Source: Elysia crispata
Taxonomy: Eukaryota > Mollusca > Gastropoda > Plakobranchidae
Length of the DNA stretch: 64,000 nt
Reading direction: 5' to 3'
Assembly (NCBI GenBank): GCA_033675545.1
Contig: JAWDGP010003613.1
Coordinates: forward strand, 212,001-276,000
Shown piece by piece: positions 24,939 to 37,753 of this stretch. Under the pieces are notes generated by a model. That model searched no databases. It saw only the letters and a program-made list of their open reading frames with translations, and was not told where the DNA came from. The translations under genes were made by a program, and so were the position numbers. The stretch's first letter is position 1; the number at the start of each line of letters is the position of its first letter.

Positions 24939-25566
24939 CTGAAAGAAATTTAGGCAAGTTTCTTATGCATAATTTAATTAGTAATTGCAAATGTCATTTG
25001 AATGAAAAAACAAGGCATCATTCTATCCCAATACCCATCCCTCTTTCCTTTTTTTTAAATTGCTAAATTATTCGACAACAAACATAAGTAAGTGAGAAAC
25101 TTTTACAATCATAAAAACAAATTTTACATTCACATCAATGTAGATATAATCATGTATATTCGATGATTATATTGTACGCAGGGCAAAACTAGTTTTTTTG
25201 TTTCATCTTAAAAACATGCGATGATTTAATCATTTAAAATAGTAATTAGAAGGCTCAAGGTAGGGAAAGTACTTTTGTCTTAATGAATATTGCAAATTTA
25301 TTGAGCTAAAGGCAAATAAATACTTTCATCATTGCCATTTAATTGCATCAAAATTGTTGAAAAAAACAACTAAATAACCTCTATAAATATTCCAGAAAAA
25401 GCAAAGGCACTTGCATGTGTAAACTTAGCAACTCATTATATAAAACTGCATGTTTATATTTTTATGTTTATAACTTGCCCAAGATAGTCTTAAAAGTAAA
25501 CTGTTAATCTATGAAGAGTTCTATTTGGATGAATGCAAGCTCTTTCAATTATCCTCAAGCTTTTAC

Positions 25567-25767
25567 CTGGTCCAAGTCTTTTATAGCAACTGGTGCTCCT
25601 GACATGGCAATTGGTACACCTGCTTGTGCATCCTCATCAATGCTAGCCTTGTATATTGGATGCGAGAAATTTGGCTTGTTGTCATTTTGATCGGTGACTC
25701 TGACAATAACACTGGTCAGAGAGGTGTTTGGAGCATTCGACATCTGACTTGATCCAACCTCTGAAGC
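25567..25767 (-). CDS. Cadherin exon 10: EC3-EC4 linker and EC4 start
   Basis: The exon encodes SVIVRVTDQNDNKPNF (linker motif) and the EC4 opening KASIDEDAQAGVPIA, then AIKDLDQ. It is 201 nt in phase 0-0 with acceptor TTTTTAAG| and donor CAG|GTAAAA. The intron placed right after the DxDQ calcium residues matches the intron after exon 22 (EC9), showing the two ECs are related. Intron 10 (24939-25566) holds nothing recognisable. Confidence 0.94.
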
Positions 25768-26221
25768 CTTAAAAAAATAAGTCTGGCTTTTATTTTATCC
25801 TTGGTCTCCTTTTGCTGATCATTCAGTTTCTCAAAATACCGACACATACATACACCAGTTAGTTCTAATGTTATTTCCTTATTAAGCTTTACTTATGTTT
25901 CATTTATGCTGAGACTTTGCATTATTATAAAAATGGGTGATCTCTTTTTCTCATTCAGATGTGGCCTCTGTCCAACCAATATACTCTTTTTAATCTCTCA
26001 ATAGACTGTATAATAGTTATAGCCTTGGTTCTGACAAGTCAAACTGCTTATTTTCAAATCTGGGTTTAGAATAATTGCTACAGTTTGTCCAAGATCAAAT
26101 ATACAAAGCAAGGCAAGATAGATATATTCTAAAATTTTAGTGACTAAAGACTGAAATTCTGCAATCAACAGATCACATTTAGAAAAATTTTCTTGAAACA
26201 TGCAAAAATAAAAAAAGTGTG

Positions 26222-26233
26222 TATATATATATA

Positions 26234-26297
<64 letters not shown>

Positions 26298-26301
26298 TAT
26301 A
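26222..26301. repeat. TA microsatellite
   Basis: An (AT)n tract of about 80 bp with one TTT interruption, self-complementary and able to form a cruciform; it lies in cadherin intron 9. Confidence 0.96.
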
Positions 26302-27080
26302 AAATTGTCCTATAAATATATCTACACAGTGAACCTCGAATTCAACAAGCTTGGACCCAACACGACCTAGGATTCAATGAGGGATTGATGAAGTCACGGA
26401 TCAAAGGGGTTTCAAATTACCAACCTTGGGTTAAGCAAGATGCAGTTGTATTTTACTTCAATAGAAGAACAAACCTACTTTAAAAGTTAACTTACACACT
26501 AAATATCAAGCGCTTTGTCTGGGCCACAATGAATTTAGACAGAAACGGGAGTCAGCGATTGAAGATGTGTATGTAAGTGTGTATACACCCTGCAGTATCA
26601 GGGATAGAGGAAGGGCTAGTGCAATAGAAAGATAGAGAAAACAAAAGGCCATTTGGGCACTTGAGACCTACAGCTAATGCTCAGTGCAGGGCACAGCGGC
26701 AGGAAAAAAATAAGAGAGGGAAGGGGGGGTTGCACTGAACAGTAGAGCTATAGTAAAGGGAAAAGACAGGGGATTATGGACCAGGCCTAGGAGGTCTGGA
26801 AACAGAAGGGGATGTGCTTACAAAAGATTAATACATTACATGTATAGCTACCTAGCCATATCCTTTAATGAATACATGTGTTGATGGTGCTAAAACTGAG
26901 TGCACAAACGCATCTTTAGAAGGTAGAAACTCATTGGGGAGCTTAGATAACAGACAGTCTTCAGAGAAAAAATCCCCCTTGTAGCAAGTGTTTCAGTCCT
27001 GAAGCTCTGACACTTTAAGGGGGCCGGGCCACACCCAGGTCATAACTTCCAGATGTCTCCCTATTATCGTTTTTTTTTTG

Positions 27081-27163
27081 CACAGCGTCAGGATTTGAAC
27101 TCACACCCTCATCTCTTGATGGATTGCTGTTCCAAGCACTATACCACTTCGCCAACTGGTCCT
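27081..27163 (-). mobile_element. tRNA-derived SINE head
   Basis: On the minus strand an A box TGGCGAAGTGG (27144-27154, a perfect TRGYNNARNGG) is followed 44 bases later by a B box GTTCAAATCC (27091-27100). This is the internal pol III promoter of a tRNA. The sequence cannot be folded into a convincing tRNA, so a SINE is more likely. It sits just 3' of the minus-strand LINE relic. Confidence 0.65.
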
Positions 27164-27229
27164 GGCATGGTTAGAGCATTAATTTTTTTTTTATTCTTAT
27201 GAAGGAACCTCTTATTTCTCCTGCTCCAG

Positions 27230-28785
27230 ATCCAACGGGAACTGTTTTCAACTATTTCGACCATTAATTTAGAGCTTTTGTTCTTTTATTGCCCAATATT
27301 GAAATCTTAGTCAGGAAGTCGTACACTGATGACCCTATGAATCCTCTGGAATCAACCTCAATGGGCATCACCACAGCTTTGTAGCCGGCATCTTCTAGCT
27401 CTTTGGTCAGATTCAGGTATTTCTCTCCTTTGTAGAACAAGGGCCTCTTCAATTCTGTTTTGGTATGGAACTGTTAGCTCCACCATGATCAGTTGTTGTG
27501 TGGAAGCTGAATGGATCCTGATATCAAGCCTTAATCTTGTTTCTTTGATTATACTGGGGTGACTGTCCCATTCTGGAAGGTCTGCTGAAGCATCCAAGTC
27601 GTCACAACCGTCTAGTAAGCATTTTCTCTGATTTGTTGTCCTCACCGGCCTTCTGTCCCATGACTTAGCACCTCCCTCTGTTGTGAATATCAACCCATTT
27701 GTTTTAGGGCGAGTAGTCTCTCCTTTAGCCGTGCTTATGATTGCGGCAAGTTCCTGAAGAACTCTATTATGCCTCCATGTGTATCGCCCTTATGAGATGG
27801 ATATTTTGCAAGAGCTCAAGACATTCCTTGGCAAAGCGGACAAGTGGGGTCCTCTTTCTTTTCCCACTGTACCAGATTTGGGTTTCAGGGCAGGAGATCA
27901 TACACTGATCTGATAAGAAAGCTGATCCAAAGTGGCGCCATGTGCCAGATTTTCATTCCTTGTGAGTGACTTCTGCAGGGCATTATCTCAGTTAGTCCAT
28001 TGTCTCTGTTGTGGTTGCTGGACTTTTTTCTGAACCCTTCTGGAATCTTCATTGAGGTGTATCTCAGTGATGACCATGACTCTTTTCTCTTTCCCTTCTG
28101 CTTTTGACCACCACTTTGCTGTAGATGATCCCAGCCATTTGCGGTCATTTTTTTTTTGCCCCATCACTTCTTTAATCTTTAGGCACTCTTTGGCTTCGTC
28201 TATAGCTTCGAAAACTTTCCATTTCTTACCCGTCTTTCAGGTCGGGTGTACTGTCTTGACAACCAGGTCCTCGGAAGCCTCTAACATAGAGAGTAGCCTG
28301 GCTTTGCCACATTCATTATTTTTCTTCCAAGATGGATTTTAGTGGGAGTCTCAGCTTTGCTTTAAGGCAGTACATTGTGAGACCCTGAGGTACCTCTAAC
28401 CACCTCTTGGTGAACTTATTGATCTTAGCTTCTATTGCCTCAACTGCAGATTTCATAGACCAGGAGTGGCCAGAGGAACTTTGGAGTTAGCATGAACTGT
28501 AGGCACCACACTTTCAGCTTACAAAGAAGGCCACATCTATTGCTGGCTAGCAGGCCTTTGTTGGCAAGTTCTGCTGTTTCTTTTCCTTTTTTGGTATTTT
28601 TCATGGATGAATCGTACCATTTCCCAGGGCTCTTAACTGGTTCTTGACTGGCTAATTGGCTACTGTGAATGTCGTCGTTGCATCTATCTTACCTTTCCTT
28701 ACTGGGAGACTGCAAGACTTCTTTGATTTGAATTTCATCCTGCACCAAGCCATTAAGACATTGAGGCACTCTAGCATTTGGCGGG
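27230..28785 (-). mobile_element. LINE relic, 3' part with zinc knuckle and PD-(D/E)XK-like end (R2/NeSL-like)
   Basis: Read on the minus strand from about 28785 down are, in order, ARQMLECLNVLMAWCRMKFK, a KGKIDATTTFTVANQ segment and VWCLQFMLTPKFLWPLLVYE (end of the RT domain), KARLLSMLEASEDLVVKTVH, DPTCPLCQG (CPLC at 27831-27842, the CCHC-type knuckle), RYTWRHNRVLQELAAIISTA, RLDIRIHSASTQQLIMVELT (PD and E of the nuclease-like fold, here LD), and AVVMPIEVDSRGFIGSSVYD. This order is typical of the C-terminal half of elements with restriction-like endonucleases. Several frameshifts and stops are present. The family name is an inference. Confidence 0.75.
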
Positions 28786-29080
28786 CAGCAAACAGTATGT
28801 TGGACTAACATCACAAACACTATGCAAATGGTTTAACACACACAGATTCAACATTTACAAAGATAAAGGCGACGCTGTTGCCAAACATTTTAACCTCCCC
28901 AGGCACACCATCAGCCACGCAAAAATCACACCAATAGACCAATTACCCACAGCAGACATAATAGGCCTACAAAACAAAGAAACACTTTGGATACACACAC
29001 AACAGACACTAGAACCACAAGTGATCAACATCAACGACCAAGCAAGCTTTCCAATCACACAAATCCATAAACTCACATAA
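28778..29080 (+). pseudogene. Penelope-like element fragment: GIY-YIG endonuclease domain
   Basis: A 100-residue open stretch ending in a stop reads KQYVGLTSQTLCKWFNTHRF, then KGDAVAKHFNLPRH and LQNKETLWIHTQQTLEPQVI, followed by NIND. This is the C-terminal GIY-YIG nuclease domain typical of Penelope-like retroelements: YVGxT, the HR motif, HFN and the KExxWIxxLxxL..GLN-type end. The catalytic arginine expected after TL (consensus L-R/K-x-R) is tryptophan here, so the enzyme is probably dead. Its left end abuts the minus-strand LINE relic; about 0.9 kb downstream lies the hammerhead-like motif. Confidence 0.7.
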
Positions 29081-29157
29081 CTTCCTAGGCCGATGAGGCG
29101 CTACCCTTGATTCATACAGCATAATCAAATTACACAAGAAAGTACAAGAAAGAGAAA

Positions 29158-29160
<3 letters not shown>

Positions 29161-29235
<75 letters not shown>

Positions 29236-29277
29236 GGAAGCATGAGGAGAGAAAGATATTGACCTATTAAGCTAAAG

Positions 29278-29356
<79 letters not shown>
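29161..29356. repeat. Two GA microsatellites separated by 46 bp
   Basis: (GA)n runs at 29161-29230 and 29277-29356 lie inside the Penelope-like region between its GIY-YIG part and the hammerhead-like end. Confidence 0.96.
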
Positions 29357-29360
<4 letters not shown>

Positions 29361-29983
29361 AAATATAAGTTTTGACTGTAAGTAACAGGACAGAATGAGG
29401 TACTGCACAGGAAATAATGACCTATAGAATTGAGATTTAAGAAAGATAGATAGAGGGAAAGAGAGTGAGAGAATGAAACAGAATGAGAGGGCAATAAATA
29501 AGCTAACACTTAGGCTGCTGTATACATACACACATAATTTTATCACATCTGTAAGTTATATTCCTTTCAATTTACGTGAGAATTTGGATATTTATAAGAT
29601 CTTAAAATTGCCATCCCCTTCTACATTACCACCTTTTTATTAGAGACCCTTTACATCTCGCCTTCTCATGTATCATTCTTCTACCCACACTTCCCCATTT
29701 GAAGCAGGTGTAATACTAAAACTCTTTTCCCAATTTCTGAATTTTTATTTCTCTATAGATACTAACCAGCTCTAATATCTAATATCAAACACGGGCTCCA
29801 GTCTTATCTAACCCTCATATCAACCAGGTCATGCCATCTGCCATCACCATCTCTAGCCATTGCACTGAACCTTGAAGCATTCTGCGCACTGCCCCTCCCC
29901 CAACCAATCATTTGTCCTATCTGAGCCCAGCTCTTCCAATGTTTTGTATAACTTGTTAAAGTCATTTTGTTCTACACACAATC

Positions 29984-30077
29984 TGATGAAGCCACATTAA
30001 AGGCTTTACGTCTATATGTTCAATCTATAGTTGTGTTGTTTCTTTTTTTAGGCCCGTAGTTATAAAGTTGTGTGCCT
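29984..30077 (+). repeat. 94-bp hammerhead-like Penelope end repeat, copy 1
   Basis: The copy begins CTGATGAAGCC (with the C at 29983), then ACATTAAA and GGC. CTGATGA plus a GCC/GGC stem resembles the hammerhead ribozyme core that Penelope-like elements carry in their terminal repeats. The GAAA that should follow is TTTA here, so this copy should be inactive. By eye it matches the 56.1-kb copy at 84 of 94 positions with no gap. Confidence 0.6.
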
Positions 30078-30485
30078 ATACATTGCAGATGGAGAGACGG
30101 AGAGGGGGGGGGGGGTGGAAAGAGTAAGGAAGGTTGTTTGTTTTAAAGAAGAAATACATTTAAGAAAATAAACCAGAAAAAAAAGGAAAGAAATCTCCAC
30201 TTCCACAACACTTAAACTGGTTCATTCATTTGGTTGAGGAATAAAAGGGAGTTACTGATAAAGAGATTAGTGTTGGGTAGGATCTTTCCCTTGAAGATGA
30301 ATTTTTTTATTTTAAAGTTACCTTTCAACTGAAGAGGCCTTTGCTCTACCTTGGATCTAGTACCCTCATTTATCAATGCACCTTGGTAGCTTTTTAACTT
30401 TCATTAGTCTCCAATTGTGCGTATTCCCTAAATCATAGCAAATTTAAAAATGTTACTTGATGTGGATTTAAAATTTAAAACTGAC

Positions 30486-30607
30486 CTGAATAAAAAGGAC
30501 ACAAAGGCCATCATTGTCAAGTATGACTCCTGCATCTCTCTCAGGTGGTTCTTCCACAGTCAACGTCCCAGAAGTTGCATCAATGCTCAGCAGATGAGGA
30601 CAGGTTT
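30486..30607 (-). CDS. Cadherin exon 9: EC3, second half
   Basis: The exon completes the split Gly/Glu codon and encodes TCPHLLSIDATSGTLTVEE, then a degenerate DRE region (PPERDAG) and the strand GLCVLFIQ. It is 122 nt with acceptor TTTATTACAG| and donor CAG|GTCAGT. Two cysteines (TCPH and GLCV) in the same EC could pair. Intron 9 (25768-30485) is the most transposon-rich intron, described under its own entries. Confidence 0.9.
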
Positions 30608-33600
30608 CTGTAATAAAAAGATAGATGTCAGCACTTGTTTGAGGCTGCTTGGAAAACTTATGAAGTAACTAGTATCATCTCTGCCTAATATTAATTATTT
30701 AAGTATGAACCATGTCTCTTAACCTTTCTCTTGCGTAGCACCCACAAGTGGACTTTATTATGACAATAACTTGTTGTCTGCTATGGGCATAAATGGGCAA
30801 TGAGGCTCAGAGCTGGGTGCTTTGGTTGTCATAAAATTAAGTGTTTACTATGAAGCCTATTTGAAACGTCATTCTCTTCTCAACGCCTGTCTCATTAAAT
30901 TTTTATTTTTCAGACTATGTATCGTTTCTAATAATATAAACCAACTGGAAAGGTGACACTTTCTCTTTCTTTGAACTAATGGGAAGAGATCCAGAGCCCA
31001 TGAAGTTTGAATAACAAATTGCAATTAAGAAATGACTGTCAGGAGCATGTTTCAAGATGGATACTTAAAGCAACTGTTTCATTCTCATGTAGTTGTTTTT
31101 ATGACTGAAGAGCAAATAAAGGAACCAGTCAGTGGCGATTCTACCACATGGTTCTTCTTTATCCCCTTACTGATCATCAACCCCAATCTACACTCCGCCT
31201 TCAATGCAGAATCCTGTCAAAGAGTAGGTATGATAACCGCCCTCAGAGTCTTCCTCGAATCATGTGAATTATAGCTACTGGCCATGCTGGATGTAAAGTA
31301 ACAAGATTGGCCAATGAACTAAGGCATGAGTTGAGAGTGAGATGTGTGGGTTCTTGTATGTACGGTATCAGGCCTCTGCCTTTGTTATTGATGATTTTTT
31401 TTATGTGCTGTTACTTGTGTCTAATGGTAGGAAAGCATAGTCTGTTGTTCACAATGTTGAATGAGTTTTTTTTACTCGATATCTCCTAAGTTGTTAGAGT
31501 GATGCCTTGAAGGCAGACCTTGTAAGTTTGGTCTGATTTCAATCTTTCTTCTTTACTATCTCACTGAATCATCCCTCCTTTTTCTCTTGGCTTTGTTATT
31601 ATGTGTCACCCAGTATTTAGATCCATTTGTAAAGTTTTATAGTTTCTTTGAACAAATTGATTATGCACTGAATCTTGAGGCTTTAATCTAGATGAGGACT
31701 GAATTAGACAAAAATTTAAAGTTTGCTTGCTCTAAATATGATTAAACTACTCCCGCTCTACACTCCCCCACTTAATAAACTGCATATCTGTTTTATTTTC
31801 ATTGCAAATTCAATCTTTCATCCAGAAATTGATATGATATTGTAAGCTGAAAATATTGTATCCAATCAACCTCTTTCTGAAAATCTTTTCAGAGCCCATG
31901 TCTCTCTTACTCTTCTTTTCCTAAACTAATTAAAATCATGAAATATACATTTAAAAGAAGGTGCCGAGGCTGCAAAAATAAATGTTATGTATATCTTGAT
32001 TAGGTAATAAATGCCTACTTAGAAGTTTTGTTGTAAACTGCAGTACCACCAGTACTAACACTGGTGTTCTGCTCTCCCACATGCCTAGTCAAGAACTTCC
32101 TACCTGCTCATAATCATGAAAGAAGAGGCCGCTTAATATTTCTTTAATCCTTTCAAGAAATTGTTCCTTAGCCTGATCTATTTTACTGGAGTTAGAATGA
32201 TAAAAAATTGCTGTTTTAAAGGAGATGTTATGAAATGAAAAAAAAAAGTTCTACAGTGTCATATTTTAGCTATTTTTCTCCCTTGACAACAACAGTTTGC
32301 ATTAAAAAAAAATTTTAAATTGGCTTCACAATACACCTCCAAAGGAAAGTTGAATAGATGCTTTACTGAGAAGTACATTTTCTGCAGTTATTGCACTAGT
32401 TAATACTAGACAGTTTAATGTCTTCTCTGATGTTTGTTTTGTTTTTACAATAATTTAACTTAGGATAACTGTAATTCTCATTAATGTCCTGTATTGTTTT
32501 GCTCACAATGAAAAAATATGATCTAACTTCATATCTGAAAATAATTTTCATGGCAATCAATCAGTTTTTCTTTACAAAAAGTTAAAATTCTTTGTGTTTT
32601 TTTTTATATACATCATTTTTTACCAAACAAACTGATTACTGAAAACAAAAAGTTATCTTGAAACTATTCAGCATATCATATCTGTAGAAATTAGGGGATC
32701 TATATCAACAATTCTGATAATGAATAATTATGAAGGAGGCTAGATCACAACTTTCAAAAACACTTCTTTTTATGTCTATAGATTTTCTTGAAGATCCTGG
32801 GGTGAAAAGTGTGGAAAAGATTTTGTTTTAAAAAATTAATGTACATAATGGAAAACTTTTTTCTCTTTGAATCAGTTTTATCATGGAGTGATTGAACAGA
32901 ATATGAGGAGCATGATAATTGCAAAATAATTGCAAGTGTGACTTCATGAATTTATTCCCTCATTTGAGTCAAGAGATAGATCAGACTTTCACTGGTTTTG
33001 ATAGAGCCAGATTTCAATGCTGGTTCAATACTTAATTAGTAGAATGTGTTGGGATTGAATTAAATGCCAATTAAGAAAATAATTTTTTTCCTGTGAAAGC
33101 AAATAAGTTAATCATCTGGCCACTTTCATTAACTATTCAACTCATCTTCAGCTTAGCCCCTTCCAGAATATGTATACATGTTTTTCATTTAATTTTGGGA
33201 AAAGATGAATCACATTCAATGACAGTCATGCTCTCTTTGCGGGACTTCTAGACTTGATCTCATTTTTGCTGTGCAGAAATTTAACAAAAAGGTGTTGTAG
33301 GGTCGTCATTGTCCTTTATGAACCAGTTTCTTCTTTAGCTCCATTCGTGCAGAACTAAAGTGTTTTATGATTTCCGAGCAATAATGATCTGCAAAATACA
33401 AGAGCTTGGCAAACATTGAAAAGTATAGTTCTAATAAGTAAAAGACATTTTATATTCTATTATTAATCCACCGCAATATAATTTCATGAGGAGTGATTTC
33501 CTTGCGAATGCCATTATTTTCTTAAAGAAATATGGGAAATGTACAGCAAACATAGAGCATGTAATGCTTGAAAATACAGTTTCACAACATTGAAAGAGAA

Positions 33601-33617
33601 GTAGAGGGTGGACTCAC

Positions 33618-33699
33618 CATTGAAAATGGATAGCAATATGTTATTTGGCACACCTCTGTCCCCATCTATGGCTTGCACGCCTGGATGTAATGGAGTACC
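33618..33699 (-). CDS. Cadherin exon 8: EC3, first half
   Basis: The exon encodes GTPLHPGVQAIDGDRGVPNN and then ILLSIFN, with the calcium motif AIDGDRG. It starts in phase 0 and ends in phase 1 at ATG|GTGAGT; the acceptor is TTCCTTAG|. Intron 8 (30608-33617, 3 kb) shows no element or gene I can recognise; the open frames there (for example 31032-31489, +) look like chance. Confidence 0.92.
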
Positions 33700-35309
33700 C
33701 TAAGGAATAATAAACTTTCTTGATCTTGATACAAATTTGCCTTCCACATTCAGAAAAGAGAAGCCATTTCTAACGTCTAACATGCCTACTTGCTTTTAAT
33801 TATATATCATGTATCAATGAAATCTCAATTAAGTGTTAATTTTATCGTTGAGATTATTTATTAAACAATTAATATCATCCATAAACAGCATACATGAGAA
33901 ATGAACAAAAATTATCAGTGTAAATGCCCTTTAAGTAATATACAAATTAACACCTCTGCAAATAGAAAAGCGAGAGCATACATTCTTTCACAAATCTAAC
34001 ATTCAAAACATCCTTTTTATGGATATCAAAGTTTTGACTTGTGCCTGGTAGCCTCAACTTTGAGATGTTGTTAATGAGAATGGATAACAATGACACTTCA
34101 CTGCAGTAAGGACTATTTTATGCTTGCCTGCTGACTATGATAGAGTTGAATTTACCTGCTAGACATTTATTTTCATCGTTCTGAAGTGTTTAAAAAATCT
34201 GGCGCTCTCCAATCTATTGCTTTGAGATTAGTTTGATGTGCAAGATGGCTTTTAGTTATTGACACAAGGACTGTTTCACATATTGAGAATGCATTTCATC
34301 TTCAGATGATTCTAACACAATGAAAAGATTGTTTTTGTGCAAAACTTTAAGAGCCAAGTGACCCATAAGTTCTCCTAAGAGCTCTTGGTATTTGATATTC
34401 TTCTTTTCAGCAAGGATGCTGTGGGTCTTTGAATATCTTGACATAGTGTTCTGAGCAATAGAGATGGCATGTGCATTAGCTTTGAAAATCTAGAACTCAA
34501 AAAAAAAATGAGCATGAAATTTAAATTCATTTTCTTATATCAATTCAAAGTTCTAGGGATCAATGATGCTGCGAATCTAGAATTGTGACATGTTCTTAAT
34601 ATTATTATTATACAGTAAAATGTATTTGATTTTTCAAATAGTGTCATGGCCAATATATAGAAGGTATCAAAGCAGTTTTGCACTGAAATGATGAGAAAAT
34701 TTAAAAAAATAATCTGTCAGGATGAATTTTCGATACTTTTTGATTTATGTATTTATATTGAATAGCTATTGACAAGTGTTGACTTTAAATAAGAGAAAGA
34801 TTAGTGTCAAATTTGGTGATATTCTTTTTCTCTGCTGAATCAGATCTATGAATATTTTATCCCCAATAACAGGGACATAAGTATTTGGTATATTTGATTT
34901 TTTTTTATATCTCTTTGGCAACACCATTGACAGAATTACCATTCTCTCCGATTATTACTGAGATAAAAATTAATCTCAAAACAATTTAATTATTGGATTC
35001 CATAGGACAAACAAAAGCGTCAGTCAAAAGGCTTTTTGCAGTTGAAAGCATTTTTCCACGTGTTCTGATCTTTTCTCCTACATGCTTCACCCATTCTTTT
35101 AACTCATGATAAACATGGTGGAAATACTTTGTGTGGTAAGGTTAATAATTTTCTATACGATGTCAAAGACCCCTTTTGTGGACTGAACTAAGAGATTCAA
35201 ACCAATACGAAGTATCATTTGAAGCAAAACAACATTCACAAGTATTAACAATCAATTGATGATTTCATGACATTATTGCCTTTTATTGAAAACTTGTAGT
35301 AAGCACGAA

Positions 35310-36119
<810 letters not shown>

Positions 36120-36275
36120 ACTTAGAATAAAACTAGAATTTCACAGATCTTTCCTCTTCATATATTTTTCTTTTTCAGTTTTTCAAAAGTTACATTCCTA
36201 TTAAAAAAATATTTAACCTTACTACTTTTTTCCTTTCATGAAAAGTTATTAAAAGTCTGCTATTTCATCTATTAC

Positions 36276-36395
36276 CTTAGGAGAATTCTCTGAAATGGTG
36301 AAACTGTAAGAATCTCTGTAAAATTCAGGAGGAGAGTCTTGCACATCTTCAATTCTTATAAAAACTTCTGCTGTGGCTGTGTGATTAACTTTATC
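36276..36395 (-). CDS. Cadherin exon 7: EC2-EC3 linker
   Basis: The exon encodes the last EC2 strand, the linker IRIEDVQDSPPEF and the first EC3 strand SYSFTISENSPK. It has acceptor ATCTTGCAG| and donor AAG|GTAATA and is 120 nt in phase 0-0. Linker DVQD replaces DVND, as also seen in some CDH23 linkers. Intron 7 (33700-36275) is dominated by the 799-bp GA tract, which begins on the transcript about 160 nt past this donor; the rest (33700-35318) is unrecognised. Confidence 0.93.
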
Positions 36396-37645
36396 CTGCA
36401 AGATATATAATTGACAATGCCATCAGTCTATGTGGCAATTGAAAGACACACAATGTGAAACTGTAAACAAACAAATGTGATCTGATACCTAAGTATTTAT
36501 TCTTCTAATGATTACACATTTAAATACAATACGAAAAGGTAAATGCCTTACAGCAATAGTCTTAGGTTTAGCATCAGGTTGGAGGAAGGTCATCAGATAA
36601 GAAGATATGTTCAAAATAAGTGTCACTAAAAATAATCAGTTATGTGCCAAATACTGTAAATCTCTGCTCCCCCTCTCGACTTTGTTTATTCTTAATACAC
36701 ACACCTTTAATGTTAATAATTTCTACTTTCATTATGATGTTCATATGCATATGATTTTTAATAAGTTAATCAGTTATACCAGTCCCATTCATTTATAGCT
36801 TGTGTCCTTTAGATATTGAATTAGCATTGATTAAACTAGTTCAAAAAAAGTTTTAACACCTTTGTAAACTAAAATGAGATTACCTCCTTAGTGAACTAAA
36901 ATGAGATCAAATATTAATTTTACTTCCCTAATGAAATGGGAAAAGATCAGCTCTTACTTAATGTTTTGACTTCTCTTTAAACAAGAGTGTGCACAATTCA
37001 AATTAAAAGAATATAGATGTGGGATGAGTTTAACCAAAATAATTTAAGCCTTACTTAGGTCTTATAATTTAACCCTAATGGTAAGAGATGAAAAATCAGC
37101 TTCCCACATTTGCATTAATATGCAATATAAATTAACCCTGCCAGCCCCATACCCCATGTAAAAAAAAATAACCTGGCAATACAATCTTTTTATTGAAAAA
37201 ATAGAATTGTGAAAAAATATTTAGAATTTTATATTCTCTACATATGAGGAAAAATGCTCAAATATGTCTAAATATATTTGTTTTTAAAAACTGAATTATA
37301 GATTAACAAAGTTCTTTTGGAAGAGAATATTTTCAAAAGCATAATAAAATAATCTAACAATTAACCATATTGCTTGAGACAGTTTAATATTGCTCAAAAA
37401 TACATTGCTGGGAGAAATTTTCATAAGAAGAAAATTGTTTTAATTATCTAATACAGTAGCAATGAATTTGAAGGTTTATTATTATGGAAAAAAAAAAAAC
37501 CAACAAAATAAATCTGAAGTAACAAACTTTTAAATGACCTAATCATGTTTGCTCTTAACGCCTTTGCTCGGCCTGATTAGATAGGTGAGTGTTACTCATC
37601 ATAAGGTCTAACAAGTTCAAACTATCTCTATGAACAAAAACTTAC

Positions 37646-37753
37646 CGTTACTGTCACAGTGTATTGGTAGAAACTTTGTGTTTCAAAGTCCAGTTCAGCA
37701 ACCACAGATAATTTCCCCTCTTGATTTAATGAGAATGGGCTCTCTTTGTCAGT
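37646..37753 (-). CDS. Cadherin exon 6: EC2, second half
   Basis: The exon encodes FSLNQEGKLSVVAELDFETQ followed by the strand QYTVTVT, the classic EC pattern of short beta strand, GxL and LDFE. It is flanked by acceptor TGCTTAG| and donor ACG|GTAAGT and is 108 nt in phase 0-0. Intron 6 (36396-37645) shows nothing I recognise. Confidence 0.93.

Noticed and set aside
26330-26480. Sequence resembling the end of a pogo/Tc-type transposon
   Set aside because: Only vague similarity; no matching inverted end or TA duplication was found.
27081-27163. tRNA gene on the minus strand
   Set aside because: A and B boxes are good, but acceptor and anticodon stems do not pair convincingly; a SINE is more likely.
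31032-31489. Two plus-strand open frames of 80 and 60 residues in intron 8
   Set aside because: No family features and length expected by chance.
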